A DNA stretch of 64,000 nucleotides from Leifsonia sp. C5G2 (GTDB lineage Bacteria > Actinomycetota > Actinomycetes > Actinomycetales > Microbacteriaceae). The position numbers were made by a program, and so were the translations under genes. Where the stretch lies: contig NZ_JABFMV010000001.1 in NCBI RefSeq assembly GCF_013359685.1, forward strand, positions 128,858-192,857. Direction: 5' to 3'. A model generated the notes under the pieces. It worked only from the letters and a program-made list of their open reading frames with translations. It was not told the origin of the DNA and did not search any database. Positions 8,112 through 17,455 of the stretch are shown here, one piece after another. Position 1 is the stretch's first letter, and each line of letters begins with the position of its first letter.

Positions 8112-8942
8112 TCAGTCGAGGAACAGGGCGCGCAGGCGACGGGTCGTCAGGATGAGGCCGAGCACGATCATCACGGCGAAGTACAGCACGTGCCACAGCA
8201 TCCCGACGTCGACCTGGCCCGTGGTCAGACCGCGGACGAGCTCGACGCCCTGCCACAGCGGGAGCGCCTTGATGACGACCTGCAACGGCTCCGGGTAAAC
8301 GGTGATCGGGTAGAACGTGGCCGAGAGCAGGAACATCGGCAGCAGGATGAAGTTGATCCAGTCCATCTGCTGGAACGTCTTCATGTAGCTCGTGATGCCC
8401 ATCCCGAAGCTCGCGAAGCCGAAGGCGATCAGCAGCACCGCGGGAAGCGCGAGCAGCGCCCACCAGGAGAGGTTGAGGCCGAGCGCCTGCATCACCAGCA
8501 TGAAGCCGAGGGCGTAGAGCGCACCGCGGAGCAGGGCCAGCAGGATCTCGCCGAGCGCGACGTCGAGCGGCCCCAGCGAGGTCGCCAGCATCCCCTCGTA
8601 CAGCTTCGCGAAGTGCATCTTGAAGAAGACGTTCCACGTCGAGTCGTAGACGGCGCCGTTCATCGCGGCCGTCGCCAGCAGCGCGGGCGCCACGAAGGCG
8701 GCGTACGGCACGGTCTGGCCCGACGACGTCTGCACGTCGCCGACCAGGTTGCCGAAGCCGAAGCCGAGCGACAGCAGGTAGAAGATCGGCTCGAAGAAGC
8801 CCGAGACGATCACCAGCCAGTTGGTGCTCCGGGTCGCCGACCACCCGCGGTGCATCACCGACCGCGCGTTGCCGGCGTAGAGAGCGCGCAGCGGCCGCGA
8901 GCGCGGCGTCTCCGCGGTCAGGAGCTCGTCGGTGGCGGTCAC
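8112..8942 (-). CDS. ABC-2 type permease, second subunit
   Basis: The protein (276 residues) has six membrane segments and the ABC-2 exporter pattern, with GFFEPIFYLLSLGFGFG after helix 1 and YPEPLQVVIKALPLWQGVELVRG before the last helix. The GTG start overlaps the preceding permease stop as GTGA. With the partner permease and the ATPase it forms a NodI/NodJ- or DrrAB-like exporter, possibly with a heterodimeric membrane part. Substrates of such exporters include lipids, drugs and polysaccharides; nothing here decides between them. Confidence 0.88.
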   Translation of the reverse strand: MTATDELLTAETPRSRPLRALYAGNARSVMHRGWSATRSTNWLVIVSGFFEPIFYLLSLGFGFGNLVGDVQTSSGQTVPYAAFVAPALLATAAMNGAVYDSTWNVFFKMHFAKLYEGMLATSLGPLDVALGEILLALLRGALYALGFMLVMQALGLNLSWWALLALPAVLLIAFGFASFGMGITSYMKTFQQMDWINFILLPMFLLSATFYPITVYPEPLQVVIKALPLWQGVELVRGLTTGQVDVGMLWHVLYFAVMIVLGLILTTRRLRALFLD

Positions 8943-9775
8943 TTGTTCAGCCGCTTCCCCGCGATGTGCCGCGACCACTGCCAGAACACGACGAAGAGCA
9001 CGGCCAGGTAGAGCACGTGGACGACCGACAGCCAGAGCGGTTCGCTCATCCCGTAGGTGAAGACCCGCGAGAGCTCGGTGGAGTGCCACAGCGGCGAGAT
9101 CCAGCCGATCCACTGCAGGTACGACGGCATGCTCGCGAGCGGGAAGAAGGTGCCGGAGAACAGCGTCATGGGCAGCAGCACGAAGCGCATGAGCATCGCG
9201 ATCTGCCCGGTGTCCTGCTCCAGCGTGGCGACGTACGCCATGATCGGTGCGCCGAAGGCCAGGCCGCCGAGCGTCCCCACCAGGATGCTCAGCCACCCCC
9301 ACGGGCTCGGGACGGCGCCGAACAGCAGCATGAACGCGAAGTACACCACTGACGTGCCGAGCAGCCGCGCGACGACCGCGATCACCACCCCGTCGATGAT
9401 CTGACCGGGCGAGATCGGCGACGCGTTGATGCCGAAGAAGGTCGGGTTCCATTTGAACCCGAGCATGACCGGGTAGGTGAACTCCTCGCTCGCGACCGTC
9501 ACGGCGGCGGTGCAGAGCAGCGCGGGCGCGACGAACACGAGGTAGCTCACCCCGTCGACCGCGTGCGGGCCGAGGTTGGCGCTGACCAGGCTCCCCAGGC
9601 CGAAGCCCATCGCGAGCAGGTAGAGCAGTGGATTGCCGAACCCGGTGACGAGCACCGTCTGCAGGTACGAGCGCATCACGCGGAAGCGGTGCTCCGCCAC
9701 GTACCAGGCGCCGAACCGACGCGGGCGGAGCGCGCCGGCGAGCGCCTCGTGCATCTCGTGCGTCTCGACGGTCAT
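8939..9775 (-). CDS. ABC-2 type permease, first subunit
   Basis: The 278-residue protein has six hydrophobic segments. It shares the pattern of its downstream partner: GFGNPLLYLLAMGFGLGSLV after helix 1, and LPMTLFSGTFFPLASMP with LQWIGWISPLWHSTELSR before the final helices. The two permeases are diverged copies. Its start overlaps the ATPase stop by four bases, so all three genes are translationally coupled. Confidence 0.88.
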   Translation of the reverse strand: MTVETHEMHEALAGALRPRRFGAWYVAEHRFRVMRSYLQTVLVTGFGNPLLYLLAMGFGLGSLVSANLGPHAVDGVSYLVFVAPALLCTAAVTVASEEFTYPVMLGFKWNPTFFGINASPISPGQIIDGVVIAVVARLLGTSVVYFAFMLLFGAVPSPWGWLSILVGTLGGLAFGAPIMAYVATLEQDTGQIAMLMRFVLLPMTLFSGTFFPLASMPSYLQWIGWISPLWHSTELSRVFTYGMSEPLWLSVVHVLYLAVLFVVFWQWSRHIAGKRLNK

Positions 9776-10698
9776 TCGATCAGGCTCCGTCCGGTCAGCC
9801 GGAGGAAGACGTCCTCGAGGCTGGAGCGGCGCACCAGGCTGGTGAGCGGGTGGAGGCCGCGCTGCGTGATCCGCACGAGCTCGGCCTCGCCGTCGTGGCT
9901 GTAGACCAGGATGCGGTCCGGCAGCACCTCGACGCGTTCGCCGATGCCCTCCAGCTGCCCGGCGACCTCCGCGTTGCGGTCGGAGCCGAAGCGCACCTCC
10001 AGCACCTCGCGGGTGGAGTACCGCCGGATCAGGGCGGCCGGCGACCCCTCCGCCATGATGGTGCCCTTGTCGACCACGACCAGGCGGTCGCAGAGCTGCT
10101 CGGCCTCATCCATGTAGTGGGTGGTCAGCACCAGGGTCGTGCCCTGTTCTTTCAGGCGGAACAGCCGGTCCCAGAGGATGTGCCGCGCCTGCGGGTCGAG
10201 GCCGGTGGTCGGCTCGTCGAGCAGCAGGATGCGCGGGTCGTTGATGAGCGCACGCGCGATCGTCAGGCGGCGCTTCATGCCGCCGGAGAGGTCGTCGACC
10301 TTCGCCTTCGCCTTGTCCTCCAGCTGGGCGAACGCGAGCAGCTCGTCGGCCCGCGCGCGGACGCGGGCCGAGGGCAGGCCGAAGTAGCGGCCGTAGACGA
10401 TGAGGTTGTCGCGCACCCGGAGCTCGGTGTCGAGGTTGTCGGACTGCGGCACGACGCCGAGGCGGCTGCGGATCTCCGGACCGTAGCGGTCGGGATCGAG
10501 CCCCAGGATGCTGAGGTCGCCTCCCGTGCGCGTGGAGACCGCCCCGATCATGCGCATCGTGGTCGACTTGCCCGCGCCGTTCGGGCCGAGCAGCCCGAAC
10601 GACTCCCCCGGCTCGACCTCGAAGCTGATCCCGTCGACGGCGGGGAAGTCTTTGTACTTCTTGACCAGGTCGCGGGCGGCGATGACGGGCGTCGGCAT
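9772..10698 (-). CDS. ABC transporter ATP-binding protein (NodI/DrrA type)
   Basis: The 308-residue ATPase has Walker A LLGPNGAGKSTTMRM, a Q-loop at VVPQSDNLD, signature LSGGMKRRLTIARALI, Walker B ILLLDEPTTGLD and the H-loop TTHYMDEAE. The additional C-terminal 80 residues are typical of ATPases that power ABC-2 exporters. It is the first gene of the minus-strand exporter operon. About 95 bases separate it from the divergent HTH gene, whose operator might also affect it. Confidence 0.93.
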   Translation of the reverse strand: MPTPVIAARDLVKKYKDFPAVDGISFEVEPGESFGLLGPNGAGKSTTMRMIGAVSTRTGGDLSILGLDPDRYGPEIRSRLGVVPQSDNLDTELRVRDNLIVYGRYFGLPSARVRARADELLAFAQLEDKAKAKVDDLSGGMKRRLTIARALINDPRILLLDEPTTGLDPQARHILWDRLFRLKEQGTTLVLTTHYMDEAEQLCDRLVVVDKGTIMAEGSPAALIRRYSTREVLEVRFGSDRNAEVAGQLEGIGERVEVLPDRILVYSHDGEAELVRITQRGLHPLTSLVRRSSLEDVFLRLTGRSLIE

Positions 10699-10745
10699 AG
10701 TTCAGCACTGTAGCCGCGACCGGTGACATCCGCCGGGGGCAGGAC

Positions 10746-10792
10746 GTCAATCCAGGTTGACCATTGACTGGTCGTCAACTACGGTTGACGAC
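10746..10792 (+). promoter_or_regulatory. Promoter with two inverted repeats overlapping the HTH gene start
   Basis: A -35 TTGACC (10757-10762) and a -10 TACGGT (10780-10785) are 17 bases apart. The -10 ends seven bases before the ATG at 10793, so the mRNA should be leaderless. Two inverted repeats of the half-site GTCAA/TTGAC overlap it: GTCAA(10746)/TTGAC(10757), and the perfect GTCGTCAAC (10771-10779) with GTTGACGAC (10784-10792). The second covers the -10 and touches the start codon. The HTH protein encoded next is the obvious candidate to bind. Confidence 0.75.
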
Positions 10793-11008
10793 ATGGACAG
10801 CTCGACCCTCCACACCCTCGCCGGCGACGCCGACTCCGACGACCCGATCGTCGCACTCCGCGCCATCGCCCGCATGCACCGCGAGCTCGACCGCGTGGAG
10901 GCCGTCGCCGTCCGCCGTGCCCGCAACGCCAACGCCACCTGGCAGCTCATCGCCCTGGCCCTGGGTGTCAGCAAACAGGCAGTCCACAAGAAGTACGGTC
11001 GAAGCTAG
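10793..11008 (+). CDS. Small helix-turn-helix protein
   Basis: The 71-residue protein ends in a clear HTH, TWQLIALALGVSKQAVHKKY, preceded by a helix rich in Arg and Glu (ALRAIARMHRELDRVEAVAV). It has no effector domain. The ATG at 10793 is chosen because it sits just after the -10 and operator; an upstream ATG at 10757 lies inside the -35. The fused ABC exporter starts 56 bases after the stop. I infer an autorepressor that also controls the exporter behind it. Confidence 0.8.
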   Translation: MDSSTLHTLAGDADSDDPIVALRAIARMHRELDRVEAVAVRRARNANATWQLIALALGVSKQAVHKKYGRS

Positions 11009-11064
11009 CGGAGCGCCGCCCGACGCCCCGCACGAATCCTCACTCCCGAACGGAACGCACCCCC

Positions 11065-13035
11065 ATGTCCAGCACGTCCACCACCGCCGCACCGCGCCGC
11101 CGCCGCGGCTTCGGACGCCCCTCCGACGACGCCGGCCCCCGCGCCCGCTTCTCGCAGCTGCTGCCCTACCTGCTCGAACACAAGCGCGTGCTCGCCTTCG
11201 TGGTGGTGCTCAGCATCCTGGGCGCCGCCGCGAGCCTCGCCCAGCCGCTGCTGGTGAGCCAGGTGATCACCGCGGTCGGAGCGCAGCAGCCGCTCGGCGG
11301 ACTGGTGTGGGGACTGGTCGCGCTCGTCGTGATCTCGGGACTGATCTCCGGCTATCAGCACTACCTGCTGCAGCGCACCGGCGAGGGCGTCGTGCTGTCG
11401 TCGCGCCGCAAGCTGGTCGGCCGGATGCTGCGCCTCCCGATCAGCGAGTTCGACACCCGGCGCACGGGCGACCTGGTGTCCCGCGTCGGGTCCGACACCA
11501 CGCTGCTGCGGGCGGTGCTCACCCAGGGACTGGTGGAGGCGATCGGCGGCGCACTGACCTTCGTCGGCGCCCTCATCGCGATGCTCATCATCGACCCGGT
11601 GCTGCTCGGGCTGACCGTGCTCGTCGTCGCGATCTCGGTCGTCACGGTGGTGCTGCTGTCCGGCCGCATCCGGGTCGCCAGCCAGAAGGCGCAGACCAAG
11701 GTCGGCGACCTGGCGGCTGCGGTGGAGCGCGCCATCAGCTCCGTGCGCACCATCCGTGCCGCCAACGCCACCGAGCGCGAGATCGCCGCGGTCGACGAGG
11801 ACGCGACGGGAGCCTGGAAGATGGGCATCCGCGTCGCCAAGATCTCCGCGCTCGTCGTCCCGGTGGCCGGGATCGCGATGCAGGTGTCGTTCCTGGTCGT
11901 GCTCGGCGTCGGCGGCTTCCGCGTCGCGAGCGGCGCGATCACCATCGCGAGCCTGGTGTCGTTCATCCTCTTCCTGTTCATGATGATCCTGCCGCTCGGT
12001 CAGGCGTTCGGCGCGATCGCGGCCGTGAACTCGGCGCTCGGCGCGCTCGGCCGCATCCAGGAGATCCTCGACCTGCCGACCGAGGACCAGCGCGACCGCG
12101 AGCTCGCCCCGCTCGCCCTGACGGTCGGGGCCGCCAACGAAGGGCTCGCCCCGGATGCTCCCGCGATCGAGTTCGTCGATGTGCGGTTCGCCTACCCGGA
12201 CACGGCGAAGGAGGAGCCTGCGGTCGCTGCGCCCGCGGTGAGCGCGGAGCCGTCGCCCGAGAGGCTCGCGTTCGAGGCGCTCACCGGCGCCGACGTGGTC
12301 GCCGAGGCCGAGGCGGCTGCAGGGTCGGGCGGCGGCGAAGGCCCGCTCCACCCCGGCGGCGTGCTCCACGCGGTCAGCTTCCGGGTGCCGCGCGGCAAGC
12401 GCACGGCGCTGGTCGGTCCGTCCGGCGCCGGCAAGTCCACCATCCTGGCGCTGGTCGAGCGGTTCTACGACCCGCAGGCCGGCGAGGTGCGGTTCGGCGG
12501 GATGGACGTGCGCTCGCTCGACCGCGTCGCCCTGCGGTCGCAGATCGGCTACGTGGAGCAGGATGCGCCCGTGCTCGCGGGCTCGCTGCGCGACAACCTG
12601 ACGCTGGCGACGCCGGACGCCACCGACCAGCAGTGCACCGACGTGCTGCACGCCGTGAACCTCACCGAGGTGCTGGAGCGCAGCGAGCTGGGGCTGGACG
12701 CGCCGGTCGGCGAGGACGGCATCATGCTCTCCGGCGGCGAGCGTCAGCGCCTGGCGATCGCCCGCGCGCTGCTCGCGGCACCGCCGGTGCTGCTGCTCGA
12801 CGAGTCGACGTCCAGCCTGGACGGACGCAACGAGCAGCTGATGCGGGAGGCGATCGACGCCGTCGCCGAGGACCGCACGCTGCTGGTCATCGCGCACCGC
12901 CTGTCGACCGTCGTGGACTCCGACCAGATCGTCGTGCTCGACCACGGACGCGTCGTGGGCACCGGCACCCACTCCGAACTCGTCGAATCCACCCCCCTCT
13001 ACCGCGACCTCGCCAAGCACCAGCTCCTCGTCTGA
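11065..13035 (+). CDS. ABC transporter with fused permease and ATPase domains
   Basis: This 656-residue half-transporter has a six-helix type IV exporter domain (about 28-350) and an ATPase domain with Walker A VGPSGAGKS (about 450), signature LSGGERQRLAIARALL (about 555), Walker B VLLLDES and H-loop IAHRLST. Two copies should form a homodimeric exporter, or it may pair with a partner elsewhere. Unusually, about 50 extra residues rich in Ala, Glu and Gly (about 380-431) separate the strand FAYPDT from LHAVSFRVPRG, where most family members continue directly. It follows the small HTH gene on the same strand. Confidence 0.93.
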   Translation: MSSTSTTAAPRRRRGFGRPSDDAGPRARFSQLLPYLLEHKRVLAFVVVLSILGAAASLAQPLLVSQVITAVGAQQPLGGLVWGLVALVVISGLISGYQHYLLQRTGEGVVLSSRRKLVGRMLRLPISEFDTRRTGDLVSRVGSDTTLLRAVLTQGLVEAIGGALTFVGALIAMLIIDPVLLGLTVLVVAISVVTVVLLSGRIRVASQKAQTKVGDLAAAVERAISSVRTIRAANATEREIAAVDEDATGAWKMGIRVAKISALVVPVAGIAMQVSFLVVLGVGGFRVASGAITIASLVSFILFLFMMILPLGQAFGAIAAVNSALGALGRIQEILDLPTEDQRDRELAPLALTVGAANEGLAPDAPAIEFVDVRFAYPDTAKEEPAVAAPAVSAEPSPERLAFEALTGADVVAEAEAAAGSGGGEGPLHPGGVLHAVSFRVPRGKRTALVGPSGAGKSTILALVERFYDPQAGEVRFGGMDVRSLDRVALRSQIGYVEQDAPVLAGSLRDNLTLATPDATDQQCTDVLHAVNLTEVLERSELGLDAPVGEDGIMLSGGERQRLAIARALLAAPPVLLLDESTSSLDGRNEQLMREAIDAVAEDRTLLVIAHRLSTVVDSDQIVVLDHGRVVGTGTHSELVESTPLYRDLAKHQLLV

Positions 13036-13050
13036 CCCCTCCCCAGCCAA

Positions 13051-13107
13051 CAGCTCCGGACTTTTTCGACCGAATCGTGCGATTCGAGTCGAAAAACTCC
13101 GGAGCTG
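13051..13107. repeat. Convergent-gene hairpin, family copy 1
   Basis: CAGCTCCGGACTTTTTCGAC pairs, with one mismatch, with GTCGAAAAACTCCGGAGCTG, and CGAATCG pairs with CGATTCG at the tip. Partial pairing extends outward (GCCA/TGGC). It lies between the convergent ABC exporter gene and pckG and probably terminates both. Its arms closely resemble those at 16555-16622. Confidence 0.75.
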
Positions 13108-13144
13108 ATGGCTTGGCGGCCGGGCTTAAGCGGGCGGTGGGGGG

Positions 13145-14977
13145 TCAGGCGCGGAGGTGGTAGCGGAGGGAGGCGAGCTCGGCGCGGAGGGCGGCCGGGA
13201 CGCGGGAGCCGAAGCGGTCGAAGAACTGCTCGGTCAGGTCGCACTCGGCCTGCCAACTCTCGGGGTCGACCTCGAAGAGCGCCTCGACGTCCGCCTCCGC
13301 GAGGTCGAGGCCCGCGAGGTCGAGCTCCTCGACGATCGGGAGCCGGCCGATGGCCGTCCCGACGCTGCCGGCGGTGCCCTCGACCCGGCGGGCGATCCAC
13401 TCGATCACGCGGGCGTTCTCGCTGAACCCGGGCCACAGGAAGCGGCCGTCGTCGCCCTTGCGGAACCAGTTCACCTGGAAGATCGCCGGCGCCTTGTCGC
13501 CCAGCTGCTCGCCGACCTCGAGCCAGTGCGCCCAGTGGTCGGCCATGTTGTAGCCGCAGAACGGCAGCATCGCGAACGGGTCCCGGCGCAGCTCGCCCAC
13601 GACACCCTCGGCGGCAGCGGTCTTCTCGGACGAGATGGTCGCTCCGATGAACACGCCGTGCTTCCAGTCGCGGGCCTGCGCCACCAGCGGGACGTTGGTC
13701 CCCCGGCGTCCGCCGAACAGGATGGCGTCGATCGGCACGCCGTCGAACGCATCCCAGTCGTCCGCGATGGACGGGCACTGCGCGGCGCCCACGGTGAACC
13801 GGGAGTTGGGGTGGGCGGCCGGGCGGCCGGAACCCGGCGTCCAGTCGTTCCCCTCCCAGTCGACCAGGTGCGCCGGCGGCTCGTCGGTCAGACCCTCCCA
13901 CCACACGTCGCCGTCGTCGCGCAGTGCCACGTTGGTGAAGATCGTGTTGCCCCACAGCGTCTGGACCGCCGTGCGGTTGGTACTGAGGCCCGTGCCGGGC
14001 GCGACGCCGAAGAAGCCCGCCTCCGGGTTGATCGCCCGCAGCCGGCCGTCCGGACCCTGCCGCAGCCAGGCGATGTCGTCGCCGATGGTCTCGACCGTCC
14101 AGCCCGGGATGCTCGGCTCCAGCATCGCGAGGTTCGTCTTCCCGCACGCCGAGGGGAAGGCTGCGGCGAAGTGGAACACGCGCCCCTCCGGCGAGGTCAC
14201 CTTGATGATCAGCATGTGCTCCGCCAGCCAGCCCTCGTCGCGCGCCATCACCGAGGCGATGCGCAGCGCGAAGCACTTCTTGGCCAGGATGGCGTTCCCG
14301 CCGTAGCCCGAGCCGTACGACCACACCTCCCGCGTCTCCGGGAACTGCACGATGTACTTCGTCGGGTTGCACGGCCAGGGCACGTCCTCGCGGGCGACCC
14401 CGTCCGCGTCGACCAGCGGGTAGCCGACGCTGTGCACGGTCGGCACCCACGGCTGCCCGGCGTCGATCAGGTCGAGCACGACGTCGGTGACGCGGGTCAT
14501 CATCCCGAGGCTGACGGCGACATAGGCGGAGTCGGTGAGCTGAATGCCGACCTGCGAGATCGGGCCGCCGACCGGTCCCATCGAGAACGGGACGACGTAC
14601 ATCGTCCGCCCGCGCATGCTTCCGGCGAAGACCTCCCGCAGTTCGGCGCGCATCGCGTCGGGCGCGCGCCAGTTGTTGGTGGGGCCGGCGTCCGACTCGT
14701 CCTCCGAGCAGATGAACGTCCGGTCCTCGACGCGCGCCACGTCTCCCGGGTCGGTGCGGGCGAGGAAGCTGTTCGGGCGCCACTCCGGGTTGAGGCGGAT
14801 CAGCTTGCCCTCGGCGACGAGCTGCTTGGTCAGCCGGTCGGCCTCGCCGAGGGAGCCGTCGCACCAGACGACCTCGTCGGGCTGCGTGAGGGCGGCGATG
14901 TCGTCGACCCAGGCACGGACGGCGTCGACGCCGCCGGCGGGAACGGTGTCGGTCAGCGGAAGCTCGGCGATGCTCAT
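13145..14977 (-). CDS. pckG: Phosphoenolpyruvate carboxykinase (GTP)
   Basis: PckG converts oxaloacetate plus GTP to phosphoenolpyruvate, the entry step of gluconeogenesis from TCA-cycle carbon. The 610-residue protein has the kinase loop [13 protein letters not shown] with the reactive cysteine, the metal and PEP site [12 protein letters not shown], and [16 protein letters not shown] near the nucleotide pocket, all typical of the GTP-dependent class. The ATG at 14977 is preceded by AAAGGA at good spacing. It is divergent from a RamB-type regulator, with a repeated 17-bp element between them. Confidence 0.97.
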   Translation of the reverse strand: MSIAELPLTDTVPAGGVDAVRAWVDDIAALTQPDEVVWCDGSLGEADRLTKQLVAEGKLIRLNPEWRPNSFLARTDPGDVARVEDRTFICSEDESDAGPTNNWRAPDAMRAELREVFAGSMRGRTMYVVPFSMGPVGGPISQVGIQLTDSAYVAVSLGMMTRVTDVVLDLIDAGQPWVPTVHSVGYPLVDADGVAREDVPWPCNPTKYIVQFPETREVWSYGSGYGGNAILAKKCFALRIASVMARDEGWLAEHMLIIKVTSPEGRVFHFAAAFPSACGKTNLAMLEPSIPGWTVETIGDDIAWLRQGPDGRLRAINPEAGFFGVAPGTGLSTNRTAVQTLWGNTIFTNVALRDDGDVWWEGLTDEPPAHLVDWEGNDWTPGSGRPAAHPNSRFTVGAAQCPSIADDWDAFDGVPIDAILFGGRRGTNVPLVAQARDWKHGVFIGATISSEKTAAAEGVVGELRRDPFAMLPFCGYNMADHWAHWLEVGEQLGDKAPAIFQVNWFRKGDDGRFLWPGFSENARVIEWIARRVEGTAGSVGTAIGRLPIVEELDLAGLDLAEADVEALFEVDPESWQAECDLTEQFFDRFGSRVPAALRAELASLRYHLRA

Positions 14978-14986
14978 GTCGGGTCC

Positions 14987-15003
14987 TTTGCGTGAAAGAA
15001 TCG
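14987..15003. promoter_or_regulatory. 17-bp repeat, copy next to pckG
   Basis: TTTGCGTGAAAGAATCG matches TTTGCTTGCAAGAATCG at 15050-15066 in 15 of 17 positions. It lies 10 bases upstream of the pckG start codon. I infer a binding site of the RamB-type protein encoded next door. Confidence 0.55.
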
Positions 15004-15049
15004 GTTGCACATCCAGGATCAGGGATGTTCCCCACCCTTGAACCGTCCA

Positions 15050-15084
15050 TTTGCTTGCAAGAATCGCGAATCTTTCGCTAACGT
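15050..15084 (+). promoter_or_regulatory. Promoter of the RamB-type gene with 17-bp repeat copy
   Basis: TTGCAA (15055-15060) and TAACGT (15079-15084) form a -35/-10 pair with an 18-base spacer. The ATG follows six bases after the -10, implying a leaderless transcript. The 17-bp repeat TTTGCTTGCAAGAATCG (15050-15066) covers the -35, where a bound repressor would block initiation. Confidence 0.6.
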
Positions 15085-15090
15085 GAAGCC

Positions 15091-16542
15091 ATGAGCACCG
15101 TCGACACGGGCGACATCGACGTCGCCACCCTCGGCCATCGCATCCGTCACTTCCGGGTCCGCCGGGGCATGACCCTCGACGACCTGGGCGCCGCAGCGGG
15201 CGTGGCCCCCAGCCAGCTGTCGCTCATCGAGAACGGCAAGCGGCAGCCCCGGGTCTCGCTGCTCAGCGCACTCGCCGCCGCCCTCGGCGTGCAGCCCGCC
15301 GACCTGCTCTCGACCGAGCCTCCGGACGAGCGCGCCGCTCTGGAGATCGAACTCGCCCGGGCGCAGCGCGGCACGCTCTACGCGTCCCTCGGGCTGCCCG
15401 CGGTGAAGCCGACGAAGGGCACGCCGACCGAGACGCTGCGCGCCCTCGTCGGGCTGCACCGGGAGCTCGGCCGCCGCGCCAGCGAGGCGATCGCGACGCC
15501 GGAGGAGGCCCGGCGCGCCAACACCGAGCTGCGGGAGCGGATGCGGGCGCAGAACAACTACATCCCCGAGATCGAGGAGCTCGCGGAGCAGCAGGTGAAG
15601 GCGTCCGGGCACGTGCGCGGCGCGCTCACGCACCGCGAGGTGAGCGTGATGGCGGAGCGTCTCGGCTTCGAGCTCATCTACGTCAACGACCTGCCGCGCT
15701 CGGCTCGGTCGGTCACCGACCTCGAGAACGGCCGGATCTACCTCCCGCCCGCGTCCATCCCCGGCGGCCACGGCCTCCGCTCGATGGCCCTGCAGGCGAT
15801 GGCGCACCGGCTGCTCGGGCACACCCGGCCGGAGTCGTACGCCGACTTCCTGCGCCAGCGGCTGGAGATCAATTACTTCGCCGCGAGCTGCCTGATGCCG
15901 CGGGAGGCCGCGGTCGGCTTCCTGCAGCAGGCGAAGAAGGAGAAGGACCTCGCGGTCGAGGACTTCCGCGACGCGTTCGGCGTCACCCACGAGGCGGCCG
16001 CGCTGCGGCTGACGAACCTGGCGACGAGCCACCTCGACATGACGCTGCACTTCCTCCGCGTCGGCGACGACGGCGCGCTCTACAAGGGGTACGAGAACGA
16101 CGGGCTGCCGCTGCCGACGGATGTGACGGGATCCATCGAGGGACAGATCGTCTGCCGCAAGTGGGGCGCGCGCAGTGCGTTCACGCACACGAACCGCACC
16201 ACGGAGCTGTACCAGTACACCGACACCCCGGCGGGGACCTATTGGTGCGCGACGCAAACCGGGACGACCGCGGAAGGCGGCTTCTCGATCAGCGTGGGTG
16301 TGCCGTTCGACGAGGCCAAGTGGTTCCGCGGGCGCGAGACGACGGCGCGCGCGGAGTCGCGCTGCCCGGACGAGTCGTGCTGCAAGCGACCGCCGGCGGA
16401 TCTCTCCGGGCGCTGGGCGGGCAAAGCGTGGCCGAGCGCACGGCTGCACGCGCACATCCTGTCGCCGCTGCCGTCGGGTTCGTTCCCCGGCGTCGACGAC
16501 GCCGACGTCTACGCCTTCCTGGAGGCCCACTCCGGCGTCTAG
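15091..16542 (+). CDS. ramB: RamB-type XRE/ImmA-IrrE/DUF2083 transcriptional regulator
   Basis: The 483-residue protein has three parts: an N-terminal XRE helix-turn-helix (about 14-70, [20 protein letters not shown]), a middle ImmA/IrrE-like domain (about 170-330) with AHRLLGH where a metallopeptidase motif would be, and a C-terminal DUF2083 domain with the conserved cysteines [11 protein letters not shown]. This architecture is that of short-chain fatty-acid metabolism regulators such as RamB of Corynebacterium glutamicum. In that organism RamB controls acetate and gluconeogenic genes. Divergence from pckG supports a similar carbon-source role, so RamB is the likely but unproven identity. 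Confidence 0.85.
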   Translation: MSTVDTGDIDVATLGHRIRHFRVRRGMTLDDLGAAAGVAPSQLSLIENGKRQPRVSLLSALAAALGVQPADLLSTEPPDERAALEIELARAQRGTLYASLGLPAVKPTKGTPTETLRALVGLHRELGRRASEAIATPEEARRANTELRERMRAQNNYIPEIEELAEQQVKASGHVRGALTHREVSVMAERLGFELIYVNDLPRSARSVTDLENGRIYLPPASIPGGHGLRSMALQAMAHRLLGHTRPESYADFLRQRLEINYFAASCLMPREAAVGFLQQAKKEKDLAVEDFRDAFGVTHEAAALRLTNLATSHLDMTLHFLRVGDDGALYKGYENDGLPLPTDVTGSIEGQIVCRKWGARSAFTHTNRTTELYQYTDTPAGTYWCATQTGTTAEGGFSISVGVPFDEAKWFRGRETTARAESRCPDESCCKRPPADLSGRWAGKAWPSARLHAHILSPLPSGSFPGVDDADVYAFLEAHSGV

Positions 16543-16554
16543 CCCGGCCCCCAC

Positions 16555-16622
16555 GCCATCAGCTCCTGAGTTCTTCGACCCGGATACGGCGTGTCGGGTC
16601 GAAGAACTCAGGAGCTGACGGC
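16555..16622. repeat. Convergent-gene hairpin, family copy 2
   Basis: CAGCTCCTGAGTTCTTCGAC followed by CCG (16560-16582) is the exact complement of 16595-16617, around a 12-base loop. Pairing extends to GCCAT/ACGGC outside. It lies between the convergent ramB and SDR genes, and its arms share the pattern CAGCTCCnGAnTTnTTCGAC with the hairpin at 13051-13107. Confidence 0.78.
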
Positions 16623-16652
16623 TGGGGAGCTGGGGGCGGGGGGAGTTGGGGG

Positions 16653-17414
16653 CTACTTGGGCTGCATGCGGATGGCGCCGTCGAGGCGGATGGTCTCGCC
16701 GTTGAGCATGGGGTTGTCGACGATCGCGCGCACCAGGGCTGCGTACTCGGCCGGCTTGCCGAGACGCGAGGGATGCGGCACCTGCGCGGCCAGCGAGTCC
16801 TGCGCCGCCTGCGGAAGGCCCGCCATCATGGGCGTCTCGAAGATGCCCGGCGCGATCGTCATCACGCGGATGAGCGACCGCGCGAACTCGCGGGCGAGCG
16901 GCAGCGTCATGGCCGCGACCCCGCCCTTCGACGCCGAGTAGGCCGGCTGCCCGATCTGCCCGTCGAACGCCGCCACCGACGCGGTGTTGACGATCACGCC
17001 GCGCTCCTCCCCCACCGGCTCGGTCTGCGCGATCGCCGCGGCGGCGAGCCGCACGACGTTGAAGGTGCCGATCAGGTTCACCCGGATGACGCGCTCGAAG
17101 TGCTCGAGCGGGATGAGCCCGTCGCGCCCGATGACCTTCTCGGCCGTGGCGATGCCCGCGCAGTTCACGACGACGCGCAGCGGAGCCATCCCGCTCGCGG
17201 CGTCGACGGCCGCCTGTACCTGCGCCTCGTCGGTGACGTCGGCGGCGACGAACCGGGCGTTCGGACCGAGGGCGGTGGCCGCCTTCTCGCCCTCCGAGGC
17301 GGGGAGGTCGAGGATGACGATGTGGGCTCCGCCGTCGATGAGGGCCCGCGCGGTGGCGTTGCCGAGTCCGCTCGCTCCGCCGGTGACGATCGCCGAGCAT
17401 CCGTCGAGTCGCAT
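16653..17414 (-). CDS. Short-chain dehydrogenase, 3-hydroxyacyl-CoA dehydrogenase type 2-like
   Basis: The 253-residue SDR has the cofactor motif TGGASGLG (11-18), the acidic residue of VILDLP that favours NAD, NCAGIA and the catalytic YSASK. It resembles the HSD10/type-2 3-hydroxyacyl-CoA dehydrogenase group, which oxidises 3-hydroxyacyl-CoA in fatty-acid or branched-chain degradation. The ATG at 17414 follows AGAAGGAG. It is the last gene of an operon with a thiolase and an aldehyde dehydrogenase, which supports a beta-oxidation-like role. Confidence 0.88.
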   Translation of the reverse strand: MRLDGCSAIVTGGASGLGNATARALIDGGAHIVILDLPASEGEKAATALGPNARFVAADVTDEAQVQAAVDAASGMAPLRVVVNCAGIATAEKVIGRDGLIPLEHFERVIRVNLIGTFNVVRLAAAAIAQTEPVGEERGVIVNTASVAAFDGQIGQPAYSASKGGVAAMTLPLAREFARSLIRVMTIAPGIFETPMMAGLPQAAQDSLAAQVPHPSRLGKPAEYAALVRAIVDNPMLNGETIRLDGAIRMQPK

Positions 17415-17455
17415 GGTTCTCCTTCTGATCGTGAGTGGATGGGGTACCCGCGCGG

